In this document: positions 30,146-38,195 of the stretch, in pieces
How positions within the stretch are numbered: position 1 is the stretch's first letter
Layout of the letters: each line of letters starts with the position of its first letter
Origin: Candidatus Hydrogenedentota bacterium
Lineage (GTDB): Bacteria > Hydrogenedentota > Hydrogenedentia > Hydrogenedentales > Hydrogenedentaceae
Assembly (NCBI GenBank): GCA_026415215.1
Contig: JAOAHN010000099.1
Span: forward strand, 1 to 64,000
Direction of reading: 5' to 3'
DNA length: 64,000 nucleotides
Notes under the pieces: model-generated
What the model was told of the DNA's origin: nothing
Databases searched by the model: none
The model's input: only the letters and a program-made list of their open reading frames with translations
Position numbers and translations under genes: made by a program

Positions 30146-31135
30146 ATGAAAATGGAAACTTTCTTACTATTTGATGAAGGATATTTTTATAGAACCTGGG
30201 GAAACTTTGCCTTTGTAGAAAAATTTCACAAACTTGCTCCACCAAATCAAAAAATAGGAGAAGCATGGTTAATATCGGACAGAGAGGAGTATGAAAGTAA
30301 AGTTACAGAGGGAACCTATAAAGGTAAAACTTTGAATGAATTAGTTAGGATGTTTCCGAAGGAGATTTATGGGGAGAATTTAGCAAAAAGGTATAAAGGG
30401 AAGAGATTTCCTCTTTTACTGAAACTAATAGACGCTAATGAAATTTTATCAGTTCAAGTGCATCCTTCGGATGAAATTGCCAAGAAATTAGGAGAAAGAG
30501 ATGGGGGTAAAACAGAAATGTGGTACATACTTGAGGCGAAAATGAATAGTTTTATATATCTTGGGCTTCAAAGGGGGGTAAAGAAAGAACATTTACTTAA
30601 GGAAATTAGAAATCAAGGAGATGTAGAAAGGCTTCTAAATAAAATATATGTTAAACCGGGAGATTATTTCTTGCTACCAGCAGGCACGATCCACGCAATA
30701 GGACCTGGAATTGTTCTTGCAGAAATTCAGCAAAACAGCAATATTACATATAGACTATACGATTGGAACAGAATAGATTCCGATACAGGAAAACCCAGAG
30801 TGTTACATCTGGATAAAGCTATGGAAGCCGTTAGTGAGGGGGGAAAATCTATCTCTGTTCCGAGGTTAGAGCTTCACCGTGAATTTGGATTAGAAAAATT
30901 TCTGTGTTCGTGTCCCTTCTTTAATGTGAAATTGTTTAATGTGGAAAAGCCAGCAAATATATGGGAAAGAAATGATTCTTTTCATATAGTTTTTGCGATA
31001 AGAAACACATTTTTAGAATATGATAACGAAGAAAAGATAGTTAAAATGGGCGAGGCGATATTAATTCCGGCTTTGTCCACAAGGGAGATAAGGGTAAAAA
31101 AAGGAGAATTTTTGGATTATTATATAAACGGTTAA
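30146..31135 (+). CDS. manA: mannose-6-phosphate isomerase, class I
   Basis: It interconverts mannose 6-phosphate and fructose 6-phosphate. The cupin-type sequence shows the zinc-site motifs LSVQVHPSD, GGKTEMWYILEA and AGTIHAIGPGIVLAEIQQNSN, plus YRLYDWNR near the end of the catalytic domain. The 329-residue length fits the short bacterial form. The frame extends to TTG 30116, but ATG 30146 gives a start near the conserved RTWGNFAFVE region and has a GGGGAA upstream. It follows the prepilin peptidase gene and precedes the ECF sigma gene, and could supply activated mannose for surface polymers. Confidence 0.9.
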   Translation: MKMETFLLFDEGYFYRTWGNFAFVEKFHKLAPPNQKIGEAWLISDREEYESKVTEGTYKGKTLNELVRMFPKEIYGENLAKRYKGKRFPLLLKLIDANEILSVQVHPSDEIAKKLGERDGGKTEMWYILEAKMNSFIYLGLQRGVKKEHLLKEIRNQGDVERLLNKIYVKPGDYFLLPAGTIHAIGPGIVLAEIQQNSNITYRLYDWNRIDSDTGKPRVLHLDKAMEAVSEGGKSISVPRLELHREFGLEKFLCSCPFFNVKLFNVEKPANIWERNDSFHIVFAIRNTFLEYDNEEKIVKMGEAILIPALSTREIRVKKGEFLDYYING

Positions 31136-31153
31136 TGTTCCATAATGGAACAT
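31135..31153. promoter_or_regulatory. perfect 9-bp inverted repeat upstream of the ECF sigma gene
   Basis: ATGTTCCAT-A-ATGGAACAT is a perfect palindrome with one central base, placed between the manA stop and the sigma gene start (31192). It contains GGAAC at 31147-31151, the core of many ECF -35 elements, about 16 bases before TGTTCA. A sigma-70-like TATAAT lies at 31176-31181. It may be an operator or part of an autoregulated ECF promoter. Confidence 0.5.
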
Positions 31154-31191
31154 AACGATACAAAAAAGGTGTTCATATAATCTAAATTAAT

Positions 31192-31767
31192 ATGAAAATG
31201 GAAAAACAAGAAGAAATAAAGCTCATAATTGAGAGTTTAGAAGGTAATGAAGAAGCATTTAGGGAGTTGATAATGGCTTATCAGAGAGCGGTTTACGCTA
31301 CGGGCTTAAGCTATCTAAAAGATGAAGAACTTGCAAAAGAGGTCGTTCAGGAAACCTTTATAGCTGCATATAGAAACTTATCCCATCTAAGAGATTTGCA
31401 AAACTTTGGGAAATGGCTAAAAGAAATAGCTACGCGGGTAAGTTTATCTTACAAAATTAAGGAAAAAAGGTATCAAGCAGAGAAGTTTACTGACAAAGTA
31501 GTAAGAATTTTGAGGGATTCTTTTCAAAATATACCTACTTATACTTTAGAGGAAATTATGGAATTAATTGATAAATTGCCCGAACGGTATAAATTACCTG
31601 TTGTCTTAAAATATTTAGATGGGATGAGCTACGAGGAGATAAGTAGGTTTACTGGAGAGCCTATCACAGAAATCAAAAGTATACTTCAGAGAGCAACTAA
31701 GGAATTAAGGGATATGGTGCTTTATAAAGAAGGAAGTTTAGAAAAATGGCAAGATGCTCAGAAATAG
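31192..31767 (+). CDS. ECF-type RNA polymerase sigma factor
   Basis: The 191-residue protein has sigma region 2 (about 20-90, AYQRAVYATGLSYLKDEELAKEVVQETFIAAYRNL) and region 4 (about 125-180, LPERYKLPVVLKYLDGMSYEEISRFTG), with no region 3, as in extracytoplasmic-function sigma factors. Its last 22 bases overlap the following anti-sigma gene. The pair therefore forms a classical sigma/anti-sigma unit. The target regulon is not shown by sequence; autoregulation through the palindrome upstream is possible. Confidence 0.93.
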   Translation: MKMEKQEEIKLIIESLEGNEEAFRELIMAYQRAVYATGLSYLKDEELAKEVVQETFIAAYRNLSHLRDLQNFGKWLKEIATRVSLSYKIKEKRYQAEKFTDKVVRILRDSFQNIPTYTLEEIMELIDKLPERYKLPVVLKYLDGMSYEEISRFTGEPITEIKSILQRATKELRDMVLYKEGSLEKWQDAQK

Positions 31768-33002
31768 AGCAAGAAATCCAAGCATATATTGACGGTGAGC
31801 TCGAGCGAGCAAAGGCTCTAATAGTGGAGGAACACATAGCAAGTTGTAATCATTGTAAGACCCTTTTTGAAGAATACAGAAAAATTAACGCCATACTCCA
31901 CGAAGCTCTATATCCATATAGATTATGTGAATCTTTAGATAAGAAAGTTATGGAGAAGATTCCTACTAAAGAAGACTCCTATGAAAAAGCTCACGCCCTT
32001 ACTCTTAGAGTTAAGGGGGAAGAGGAACCCAGTTACTTTTTTACAAAGGTTGTTCCATATTTTGCAGTGGCGTTGATGGCGGTACTGGGGACTTTCATAT
32101 TTATGAGATGGCCTTCTATCAAGGAACTATCCCCAATAACTATTGGTTACGCGGTAATTGTCGATGGGGAGGGCTTCCTTACTTCAGAAGGAAAACCTAA
32201 CAAATTAACCAAGGGAAGACCCTACCAGATTAAGGCCGGAACCAGTGTAGAGACGATTTCTCAAGGTCTTTGTATTGTGGGACTTAACGATGCTACTACA
32301 ATAAGATTAGCCCAAGATACCAGGATCCGAGTAATCACAGAACGAAACATAGAGTTGGAAAAAGGTAAAGTTTTGTGTGAGGTATCAAGAGGTTCAAGGT
32401 TATTCAAAGTTCACACAGCTCAAGGTCAAATCACCGTGTTTGGAACAAAGTTCCAAGTGGAGTTAATGGAGGGAAAATTAATTACCACTGTCATAAGTGG
32501 CGAAGTAAAGGTTGAGACTAATTCTAAATTTGCAGTATTAAAAGATAACCAACAGTTGGTAGTTCGAGATAAAACTATTTCAGAAAGTGTTAGAGAATGT
32601 GATGCAAAGTTAATTACAAATTGGGCTAATGAACTCACTTATCCAGCCATCCTTGAAAGTAGAAAAATCAACTTAAACGGAGTAAATCTATCTCAACCTA
32701 TTTCAAAGGTATATGTAGTTCCCATAGATCACAAGAAAATTTCTGAAATAATAGTTGAATGGGATATGTCAGTCCTTAGTGATTCAAATTATACAATCTA
32801 TGTATACGATGAAGCACTTAAACCGTTATTAAGATATAGACTTCCAAAAGAATTAATGACGCAATACAGAGGGAGCTTGACTATTCCAGTACCAGAGGAG
32901 ATTAAATTTGAAGATATGGGATTAATACATATCGAAATTTTATCGGATGATATAGATCAACCTAATTCTATGCCATTTACAAAAGTTTATGCTAAGAGTT
33001 AA
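31746..33002 (+). CDS. anti-sigma factor: zinc-finger HC2 plus FecR domain
   Basis: The N-terminus contains the zinc anti-sigma motif EHIASCNHC (H-x3-C-x2-C) preceded by YIDGEL, typical of ZAS-type anti-sigma factors that hold an ECF sigma. A single membrane helix lies at about 99-118 (VPYFAVALMAVLGTFIFM). The extracytoplasmic part has a FecR domain at about 150-285, with GFLTSEG, VSRGSRLFKVHTAQGQITVFGTKFQVE and a GEVKVE stretch. A further 130 residues are unassigned. It overlaps the sigma gene by 22 bases. FecR proteins usually relay an outer-membrane signal; no TonB receptor is present here. Confidence 0.88.
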   Translation: MARCSEIEQEIQAYIDGELERAKALIVEEHIASCNHCKTLFEEYRKINAILHEALYPYRLCESLDKKVMEKIPTKEDSYEKAHALTLRVKGEEEPSYFFTKVVPYFAVALMAVLGTFIFMRWPSIKELSPITIGYAVIVDGEGFLTSEGKPNKLTKGRPYQIKAGTSVETISQGLCIVGLNDATTIRLAQDTRIRVITERNIELEKGKVLCEVSRGSRLFKVHTAQGQITVFGTKFQVELMEGKLITTVISGEVKVETNSKFAVLKDNQQLVVRDKTISESVRECDAKLITNWANELTYPAILESRKINLNGVNLSQPISKVYVVPIDHKKISEIIVEWDMSVLSDSNYTIYVYDEALKPLLRYRLPKELMTQYRGSLTIPVPEEIKFEDMGLIHIEILSDDIDQPNSMPFTKVYAKS

Positions 33003-33040
33003 GAAATTGAAATATTTATATAATATAGTAGCTAACCCAC

Positions 33041-33160
33041 TCGGGAGATGCGAGGAGGTTAAACGATTAAACCTTAATCGTGCCAAGCTTCTGCCTCTCA
33101 TCACTCCTTCCCCAGAGATGCCTGCAGCTTTAACGGTCAGTCCCACCTCGTATCTCCCGA
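33041..33160 (+). ncRNA. candidate structured RNA element 1 (long-stem, upstream copy)
   Basis: TCGGGAGATGCGAGG (33041-33055) pairs along 15 positions with CCTCGTATCTCCCGA (33146-33160), with one G-U. Inside lie an 8-bp hairpin (ACGATTAA-ACC-TTAATCGT, 33063-33081), GTTAA/TTAAC (33058-33062 with 33130-33134) and AAGCT/AGCTT (33085-33089 with 33126-33130; base 33130 is shared by the last two). The large loop shows CTCCTTCC (33104-33111) and AGATGCC. The segment is much richer in G+C than its flanks. A weak TATAAT lies at 33019-33024. The plus strand is assumed because both flanking genes are plus. It matches no RNA family I recognise. Confidence 0.6.
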
Positions 33161-33177
33161 ATTTCTATAGCTTTAGT

Positions 33178-33274
33178 GGCGGGCTCGACGAAGTGGACGG
33201 CAACACTTCTGTCTCCTCTCTCCACTCCTTCCTCAAGATTGCCTACAACCCCCTGAGTTAGGGTCGAGCCCGTC
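33178..33274 (+). ncRNA. candidate structured RNA element 2 (long-stem, downstream copy)
   Basis: CGGGCTCGAC (33180-33189) pairs perfectly with GTCGAGCCCG (33263-33272), extendable by a G-U and a G-C pair. Directly inside is a hairpin GAAGTG-GACGGCAA-CACTTC (33190-33209); alternatively GGCAA (33199-33203) can pair with TTGCC (33239-33243). The loop has CTCCTTCC at 33225-33232 followed by TCAAGATTGCCTACA, aligned with the loop of element 1. No U-run follows, so it is not a simple terminator. The two elements fill most of the 330-base gap between the anti-sigma gene and the acylase gene. Confidence 0.6.
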
Positions 33275-33332
33275 CTAAAAATTTATTATTCTGATAAAAT
33301 AAGTTACATAAAGACTGGTATGATAAATAAAA

Positions 33333-36251
33333 ATGTCTATGGGAAATAATGTAATAGGGAAAATTACATTAGTTACAGGAGTGTTTCTATCTCACTTTCT
33401 CTCCTCTCAACAGATTTCAGATATATACTGGGAACAAATCGAGTTATATAGAGACAAATGGGGTGTTCCACACATTTTCGCAACCAATCCCCGAGCACTT
33501 GGGTTTGGGTTAGGTTATGCCCAGGCGGAAGATCATTGGGAATCCATGCTCCTTGCCTACAGGCTCGCCAACGGAAGACTTGCTGAGGTATTAGGAGAAA
33601 AAGAAGAAGAATCTGATAAGCTTTCGCTACAATTTGGACACAAACAGTTTGGGCTCTGGGCTTACCAAAACTGTGATTCTCTCAGCAGGGAGCTTTGTGA
33701 GGGATTCGCTGAAGGAGTAAACTCTTGGATATTGGAGCATAGGGAAAAACTACCTAACTGGGTAGATGGAGTTCAACCGCAGGATATCTTTGCTCTTTGG
33801 CATGCATTTATTGTCTCTTTGGCTCCCCTTGATACACCCGCCCTGCAGAAAAGACCTCCCGCAATAAAATCTGGATTTGCCTTTGCTCTTTCTTCTCAGA
33901 AGAGTAAAGAAGATATACCATTATTTGCCATAAGTGCTCATCAATACTACAGTGGCCCTTTCCGATGGTATGAGTGTCATCTTATATGTGGGGATTATAA
34001 TGTGTACGGATGCACTTTTTATGGCCTCCCCCTAATTCTCATGGGACATTCTCTAAGGCACGCTTGGGCTATAGTGCCTAACCAGTCTGATTTCGCAGAC
34101 ACATTTATAGAAAATCCCGCCCCATTCAAGGCTAATCCGAAATCGATATATAGAGATGATAATACACAAGAAAGGTCTCTTATGTTACTTAAATATATGT
34201 CACAGGTAGAGCCATATTATGTAGCTACTCCTGAGGGTATTCAACAAAGATTTGTTCCCTCTCATATAACATCAAAAGGACCCCTTTTGTTCTCGGGTGG
34301 AAACTTCTATAGCTGGAAAATAGGTGGTTTCGAAGATGTCGGGATTTTTACTCAATTGTGGGAAATGGGTAGAGCTAAGTCGTGTGAGGAATATGTAACA
34401 AGTGTTAGAATGCTTCAACTCCCTTGCTTCCACATCCTTTATATTGACAGTTCTAACCAAGTTTACTATTTTTATTCTGCCAAAGTGGGAACTCGAGAAC
34501 CTCCCCCAGGAATAGGAGAAAAAGAAGCGTTGGAGATTCAAACCATCAACTGGCGAGCTCCTGTGCAAGCGAGGTTTTACCCGATAGGCTGGAGGTATGT
34601 AATAGCACCTGAGATTTTGCCTTCGATACTGAATCCGCCTAATGGATTTATTCAAATATGTGGTGGACCTCCAGAAAGTGTAACTGATGATATACAGTTT
34701 CCCAACTATGAAATATTTAAAGAAAAATTGATAATGGATGTGGAAAATGTTGTTTCGAGAAGGATAAAAGGTTACCTGAGAACTGATAAAAGGTCTATTG
34801 AGGAAGTACAATCGCTATTACTTGATCCAGTAAGTGCGCTTGCTATTGAAATTGTGCCTAAAATAGTGATGATAGCAGAAAAACACAATAGAAACTTAGG
34901 AAGTTATCATCCGGACTTGCCTTATGCAGTGGATCTGATAAGAAGATGGAATTTATGGACGGAAACAAAGTCTATATCCCCTGTGATATTTCAGCTGTGG
35001 ACTTATTTTTTTACTAACGGTATAACAGTAATTCCAAGTATAGAGATGGAGCCATTTCTATCACTTATAAATAACAGAGAAGACATCGAGGCCCATTGTC
35101 TTGAATCATTGGCTGAATCAGTAAGATTTTTGAAAAACATTAGAGGTAGTATCGATGTAAGTTGGGGAGATATACACAAAATCAAAAGAGGTGCAAATGA
35201 ATATGCTATAGAGGGCAGTGAAATTATGGGGTGTTCATACTTAATGTCTGAAAACTCCCCAATCGGGGAGGACTGGGGTAGAGTGAATTACGGAATTGGA
35301 TTTGCTATGGTATGTATTTTGGGAATCCCAGTCCAATCTTATACTATAGTTCCGTTTGGGATTTCTGAAGAGCCCAACTCAAAACATTTCAACGACCAAT
35401 GGAGTTTATTTAGTCAAAGACAATTGAAAAAGACATATTTTCTACCACCTGAAATTTATAGCAATGCCCAAATTGGAATTGGAAGAAAGGTCGTATTATC
35501 CCCTGAAATTGGAATTGGAGAAATAAGATGTGTCTCAAGCTCCAAAATAAATGTAAGGATTCGAAGTGATATTACTCCCCCCGAAGAACTGCCCCAAGGT
35601 TTAATTAACTTTACTGCATTTCATTACCCTGATTATACTCCTTCTGATGCCACAGTAGAATTTTTTGTAAGGTTAGCAGTTCCTCCTGACCTTTGTGATT
35701 TGGAAAATTTCCCTGAACTTTCCATTTATGAGTTTAGAGAAAACTCAGGATGGAGAAAATTAGATCCTCAAAATTTTAGTCATGAGACAGGATTATTTGA
35801 GGGTAAATTAAGTGGAAAAGCGTTCTTCTGTGTTTTAGGTGAGGCAAAGTTCCTCAAAGAAAGATATAAATCACCTAAATCTAATACTGAACCAATCACC
35901 TCTTCTGATAGAGACTATCAAGGAACGGGTATTTTCTCTCGAGGGCTTCCAGGAGAAATACCTTTGGAAAAAGATGAGATTAAAACTGAGAAAAAAACTT
36001 TCTCATGGAAAGGCTCGCTACGCCCCGAGGTTTTACCCAAGCCCGAGATACTCCCGCCAATTGAGAAGGATAAAAACATTACAGATAACCGAGAAGTTTC
36101 GGAAGAGAAGATAAAAGATGCCAAGGGAACTGAAGAAAAAACTGACAAAGAAAACTCAAAATCATTTTTAAAATCCAAAAATAAAGATTCGAAAGATAAA
36201 AGATATGTAAGAAAAAACTTTACTGTGAGAAAAAACTCTATTAGTAATTAG
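33333..36251 (+). CDS. penicillin acylase family (Ntn-hydrolase) secreted enzyme
   Basis: These enzymes cleave amide bonds of acylated substrates (beta-lactam side chains, acyl-homoserine lactones, others) after self-cleavage into two chains. A signal peptide (about 8-26) is followed by KWGVPHIFA and GFGLGYAQAEDHWESM, typical of the alpha chain. The nucleophile is probably S180 in KSGFAFALS, with Gly where Asn is usual. Downstream, FRWYECHLICG, GLPLILMGHS and AWAIVPNQSDFAD fit the beta-chain start. Family homology runs to about residue 850. The last 110 residues are Lys/Glu/Pro-rich and probably disordered. The start ATG 33333 has no good ribosome-binding site. Substrate unknown. Confidence 0.85.
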   Translation: MSMGNNVIGKITLVTGVFLSHFLSSQQISDIYWEQIELYRDKWGVPHIFATNPRALGFGLGYAQAEDHWESMLLAYRLANGRLAEVLGEKEEESDKLSLQFGHKQFGLWAYQNCDSLSRELCEGFAEGVNSWILEHREKLPNWVDGVQPQDIFALWHAFIVSLAPLDTPALQKRPPAIKSGFAFALSSQKSKEDIPLFAISAHQYYSGPFRWYECHLICGDYNVYGCTFYGLPLILMGHSLRHAWAIVPNQSDFADTFIENPAPFKANPKSIYRDDNTQERSLMLLKYMSQVEPYYVATPEGIQQRFVPSHITSKGPLLFSGGNFYSWKIGGFEDVGIFTQLWEMGRAKSCEEYVTSVRMLQLPCFHILYIDSSNQVYYFYSAKVGTREPPPGIGEKEALEIQTINWRAPVQARFYPIGWRYVIAPEILPSILNPPNGFIQICGGPPESVTDDIQFPNYEIFKEKLIMDVENVVSRRIKGYLRTDKRSIEEVQSLLLDPVSALAIEIVPKIVMIAEKHNRNLGSYHPDLPYAVDLIRRWNLWTETKSISPVIFQLWTYFFTNGITVIPSIEMEPFLSLINNREDIEAHCLESLAESVRFLKNIRGSIDVSWGDIHKIKRGANEYAIEGSEIMGCSYLMSENSPIGEDWGRVNYGIGFAMVCILGIPVQSYTIVPFGISEEPNSKHFNDQWSLFSQRQLKKTYFLPPEIYSNAQIGIGRKVVLSPEIGIGEIRCVSSSKINVRIRSDITPPEELPQGLINFTAFHYPDYTPSDATVEFFVRLAVPPDLCDLENFPELSIYEFRENSGWRKLDPQNFSHETGLFEGKLSGKAFFCVLGEAKFLKERYKSPKSNTEPITSSDRDYQGTGIFSRGLPGEIPLEKDEIKTEKKTFSWKGSLRPEVLPKPEILPPIEKDKNITDNREVSEEKIKDAKGTEEKTDKENSKSFLKSKNKDSKDKRYVRKNFTVRKNSISN

Positions 36252-38077
36252 TTTGAAAGTGGCACTCCAAGCCATTCCTCAATGATTTTCTTGTAATTAT
36301 TCATATCACCGTTAGTTTCTCGGTATTGTTTTACATTATTTCTAAATGCAACATCAAAGAATCTTTTCGCCCTTTCCACCATAGTGGGATCAGTGTTCTT
36401 GGCTTTAAATTTTTCATCTCTTAGTCTTGCTCTTTCCATAATCGCATAATCTACATTTAATCTTACCAACTTAACTCTCTCCAAAAATTCCGGCTGTGTG
36501 GCTACTGCTTTTTCCGCCTTATCGAGAATTGCTTCTGCTTTTCTTAGCAATTCTTCACTTAAGTGCTTGCCTGTTGGACCTACCCATATATTCATGTGGA
36601 TATCTTTTCTGTGAACTGGTTTGTGAATCAAATCGAGGTATTCTTTAATATAGAGGGCAGAATCACCATAAAAAGCTTCTAAAAATTCATTAATTGCAAG
36701 ATTTTCATCATAGAGTGGGTCCCACAGAAGCCGAGCATTAAGGTAGGCACTGAGTTCGTTAAATTCACCGTGTAAAGTGGTATAGGTATCCTGTTCAAAA
36801 ATACCCTTGACACCATATTTTACAAGGAATCTAATATTTGGAGCCCTAACTTCAAGGTTAGGAAATGGAACAAGGTAATTGCTGAATGAAGTTACATAGT
36901 CCCAAACCCATAATTTATCACATATTTTTGACCAGCCTTCTACATCTTTTACAAAGTCTCTATTAGCCTTCGATAAACAACTTTCAAAAGGATGGGCAAA
37001 ACAACATTCTATGCTACATAACCTTATAATTACATTTGGCTCAGGTCTCATCGTTTTCGGAGGTTTTCTCGACCATTGATAAGCAAGTGTATCAATATAT
37101 TTGTCGGGGAATTCATCTCTAACTGCCACTGCAACTTTATTCACGAGATACAATAGGGGCCCCATTTGAGATTCTTCCGCTTGGGCGAGAGCGGAACACT
37201 TTTCGCACTGACAATAGTTACCCCAATCATTTTGAGAAACTGAAAAAACCTTTGCTTCTGAATGTTCCCGCATTAATCTCTTAACTTCCTCTGTTACTAT
37301 TCTTATCACATCCTCATTCGTGCAACAAAGTTGGGTCATATCTTTGATTCTTTGGCCATTAACCATTGAGAAATACTCTGGATGTTGGTCAAAATATTTC
37401 TCAGGTGGGACGAGATAATTGAAAGTATGTACAAAACCACAGTAGGTAATTTTTCCGCCGTGTTTTTCTGAGAGATTGCAGGAATTTCCATTAGCGCGAT
37501 TGCGAGCACACCAATCTCCATCTGAGAGAACATCCATAGTAAACGGTTCTCTGTATTCAAGTGGAGGAACATATATCTGCTCAAAATAGGGGAGAGCTAT
37601 CGTGTCCATTTTAGGAATACGGCTCACAGTAGGAGTGAACCACCTACAACCTAAATGGTCATCGAGTAAGCCATAAACTCCATAAAGAGTTCCTCTGGGG
37701 TCTCCGCCTGCAATTATCAATTTGTCCGGAGTTACCTTCAATACATACCCTTCTTCTCCAAGAGATTGCCAATCTATACTAATACCCTCTTCACTAAGTC
37801 TTTTGTTTTTCCCAAGAATAATTTCCTTACCTTGAGAGGGAGTAGAATCGGTGATAATTGGGAGTTCAGCACCCGAGATCTCCTTAACAAACCGCTGAAG
37901 TTCCTCACATGCATACTTTACAGAAGGGATAGAATCTTCTGGAATGACAATTGCACACATAGGCTTACCATCTTGAGCAATTACAAACATCTCCGGTTTG
38001 AGAACTGCTCTCTTTGCACAGCTGTTAGATAAAATCGACATCACAACCAACAGTAAAAATAATATGTTCTTTCTCAT
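36248..38077 (-). CDS. DUF4838-type secreted lipoprotein, putative glycoside-active
   Basis: The 609-residue protein has a signal peptide ending in SNSC (C20), a likely but not ideal lipobox. An N-terminal domain (about 30-150) resembles the alpha-glucuronidase/GH20-type accessory fold (YACEELQRFVKEISGAELP and RGTLYGVYGLLDDHLGCRWF). A DUF4838 core follows (about 185-500), with VSQNDWGNYCQCEKC and EQDTY. DUF4838 proteins have TIM-barrel similarity to glycoside hydrolases but no established activity that I know of. It starts at ATG 38077 after a strong AGAGGAGG. Its stop overlaps the stop of the acylase gene by four bases (convergent). Confidence 0.82.
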   Translation of the reverse strand: MRKNILFLLLVVMSILSNSCAKRAVLKPEMFVIAQDGKPMCAIVIPEDSIPSVKYACEELQRFVKEISGAELPIITDSTPSQGKEIILGKNKRLSEEGISIDWQSLGEEGYVLKVTPDKLIIAGGDPRGTLYGVYGLLDDHLGCRWFTPTVSRIPKMDTIALPYFEQIYVPPLEYREPFTMDVLSDGDWCARNRANGNSCNLSEKHGGKITYCGFVHTFNYLVPPEKYFDQHPEYFSMVNGQRIKDMTQLCCTNEDVIRIVTEEVKRLMREHSEAKVFSVSQNDWGNYCQCEKCSALAQAEESQMGPLLYLVNKVAVAVRDEFPDKYIDTLAYQWSRKPPKTMRPEPNVIIRLCSIECCFAHPFESCLSKANRDFVKDVEGWSKICDKLWVWDYVTSFSNYLVPFPNLEVRAPNIRFLVKYGVKGIFEQDTYTTLHGEFNELSAYLNARLLWDPLYDENLAINEFLEAFYGDSALYIKEYLDLIHKPVHRKDIHMNIWVGPTGKHLSEELLRKAEAILDKAEKAVATQPEFLERVKLVRLNVDYAIMERARLRDEKFKAKNTDPTMVERAKRFFDVAFRNNVKQYRETNGDMNNYKKIIEEWLGVPLSN

Positions 38078-38195
38078 AAAGGAACCTCCTCTCTGAATTC
38101 TTTTACGATAGATTTACTTGGTATATTAAAATACTACAATCTTATATTTTGTAAAAAATCCACAAGCTGTAATACCTTTTATAAGAAAAAGGGAT

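Noticed and set aside
32989-33261. 90-codon plus-strand ORF across the structured RNA region
   Set aside because: It overlaps the end of the anti-sigma gene and has no protein-like domain; the paired stems and loops explain the sequence better.
34272-34811. 179-codon minus-strand ORF inside the acylase gene
   Set aside because: It lies wholly antisense to a clear coding gene and has no recognisable motif; a shadow reading frame.
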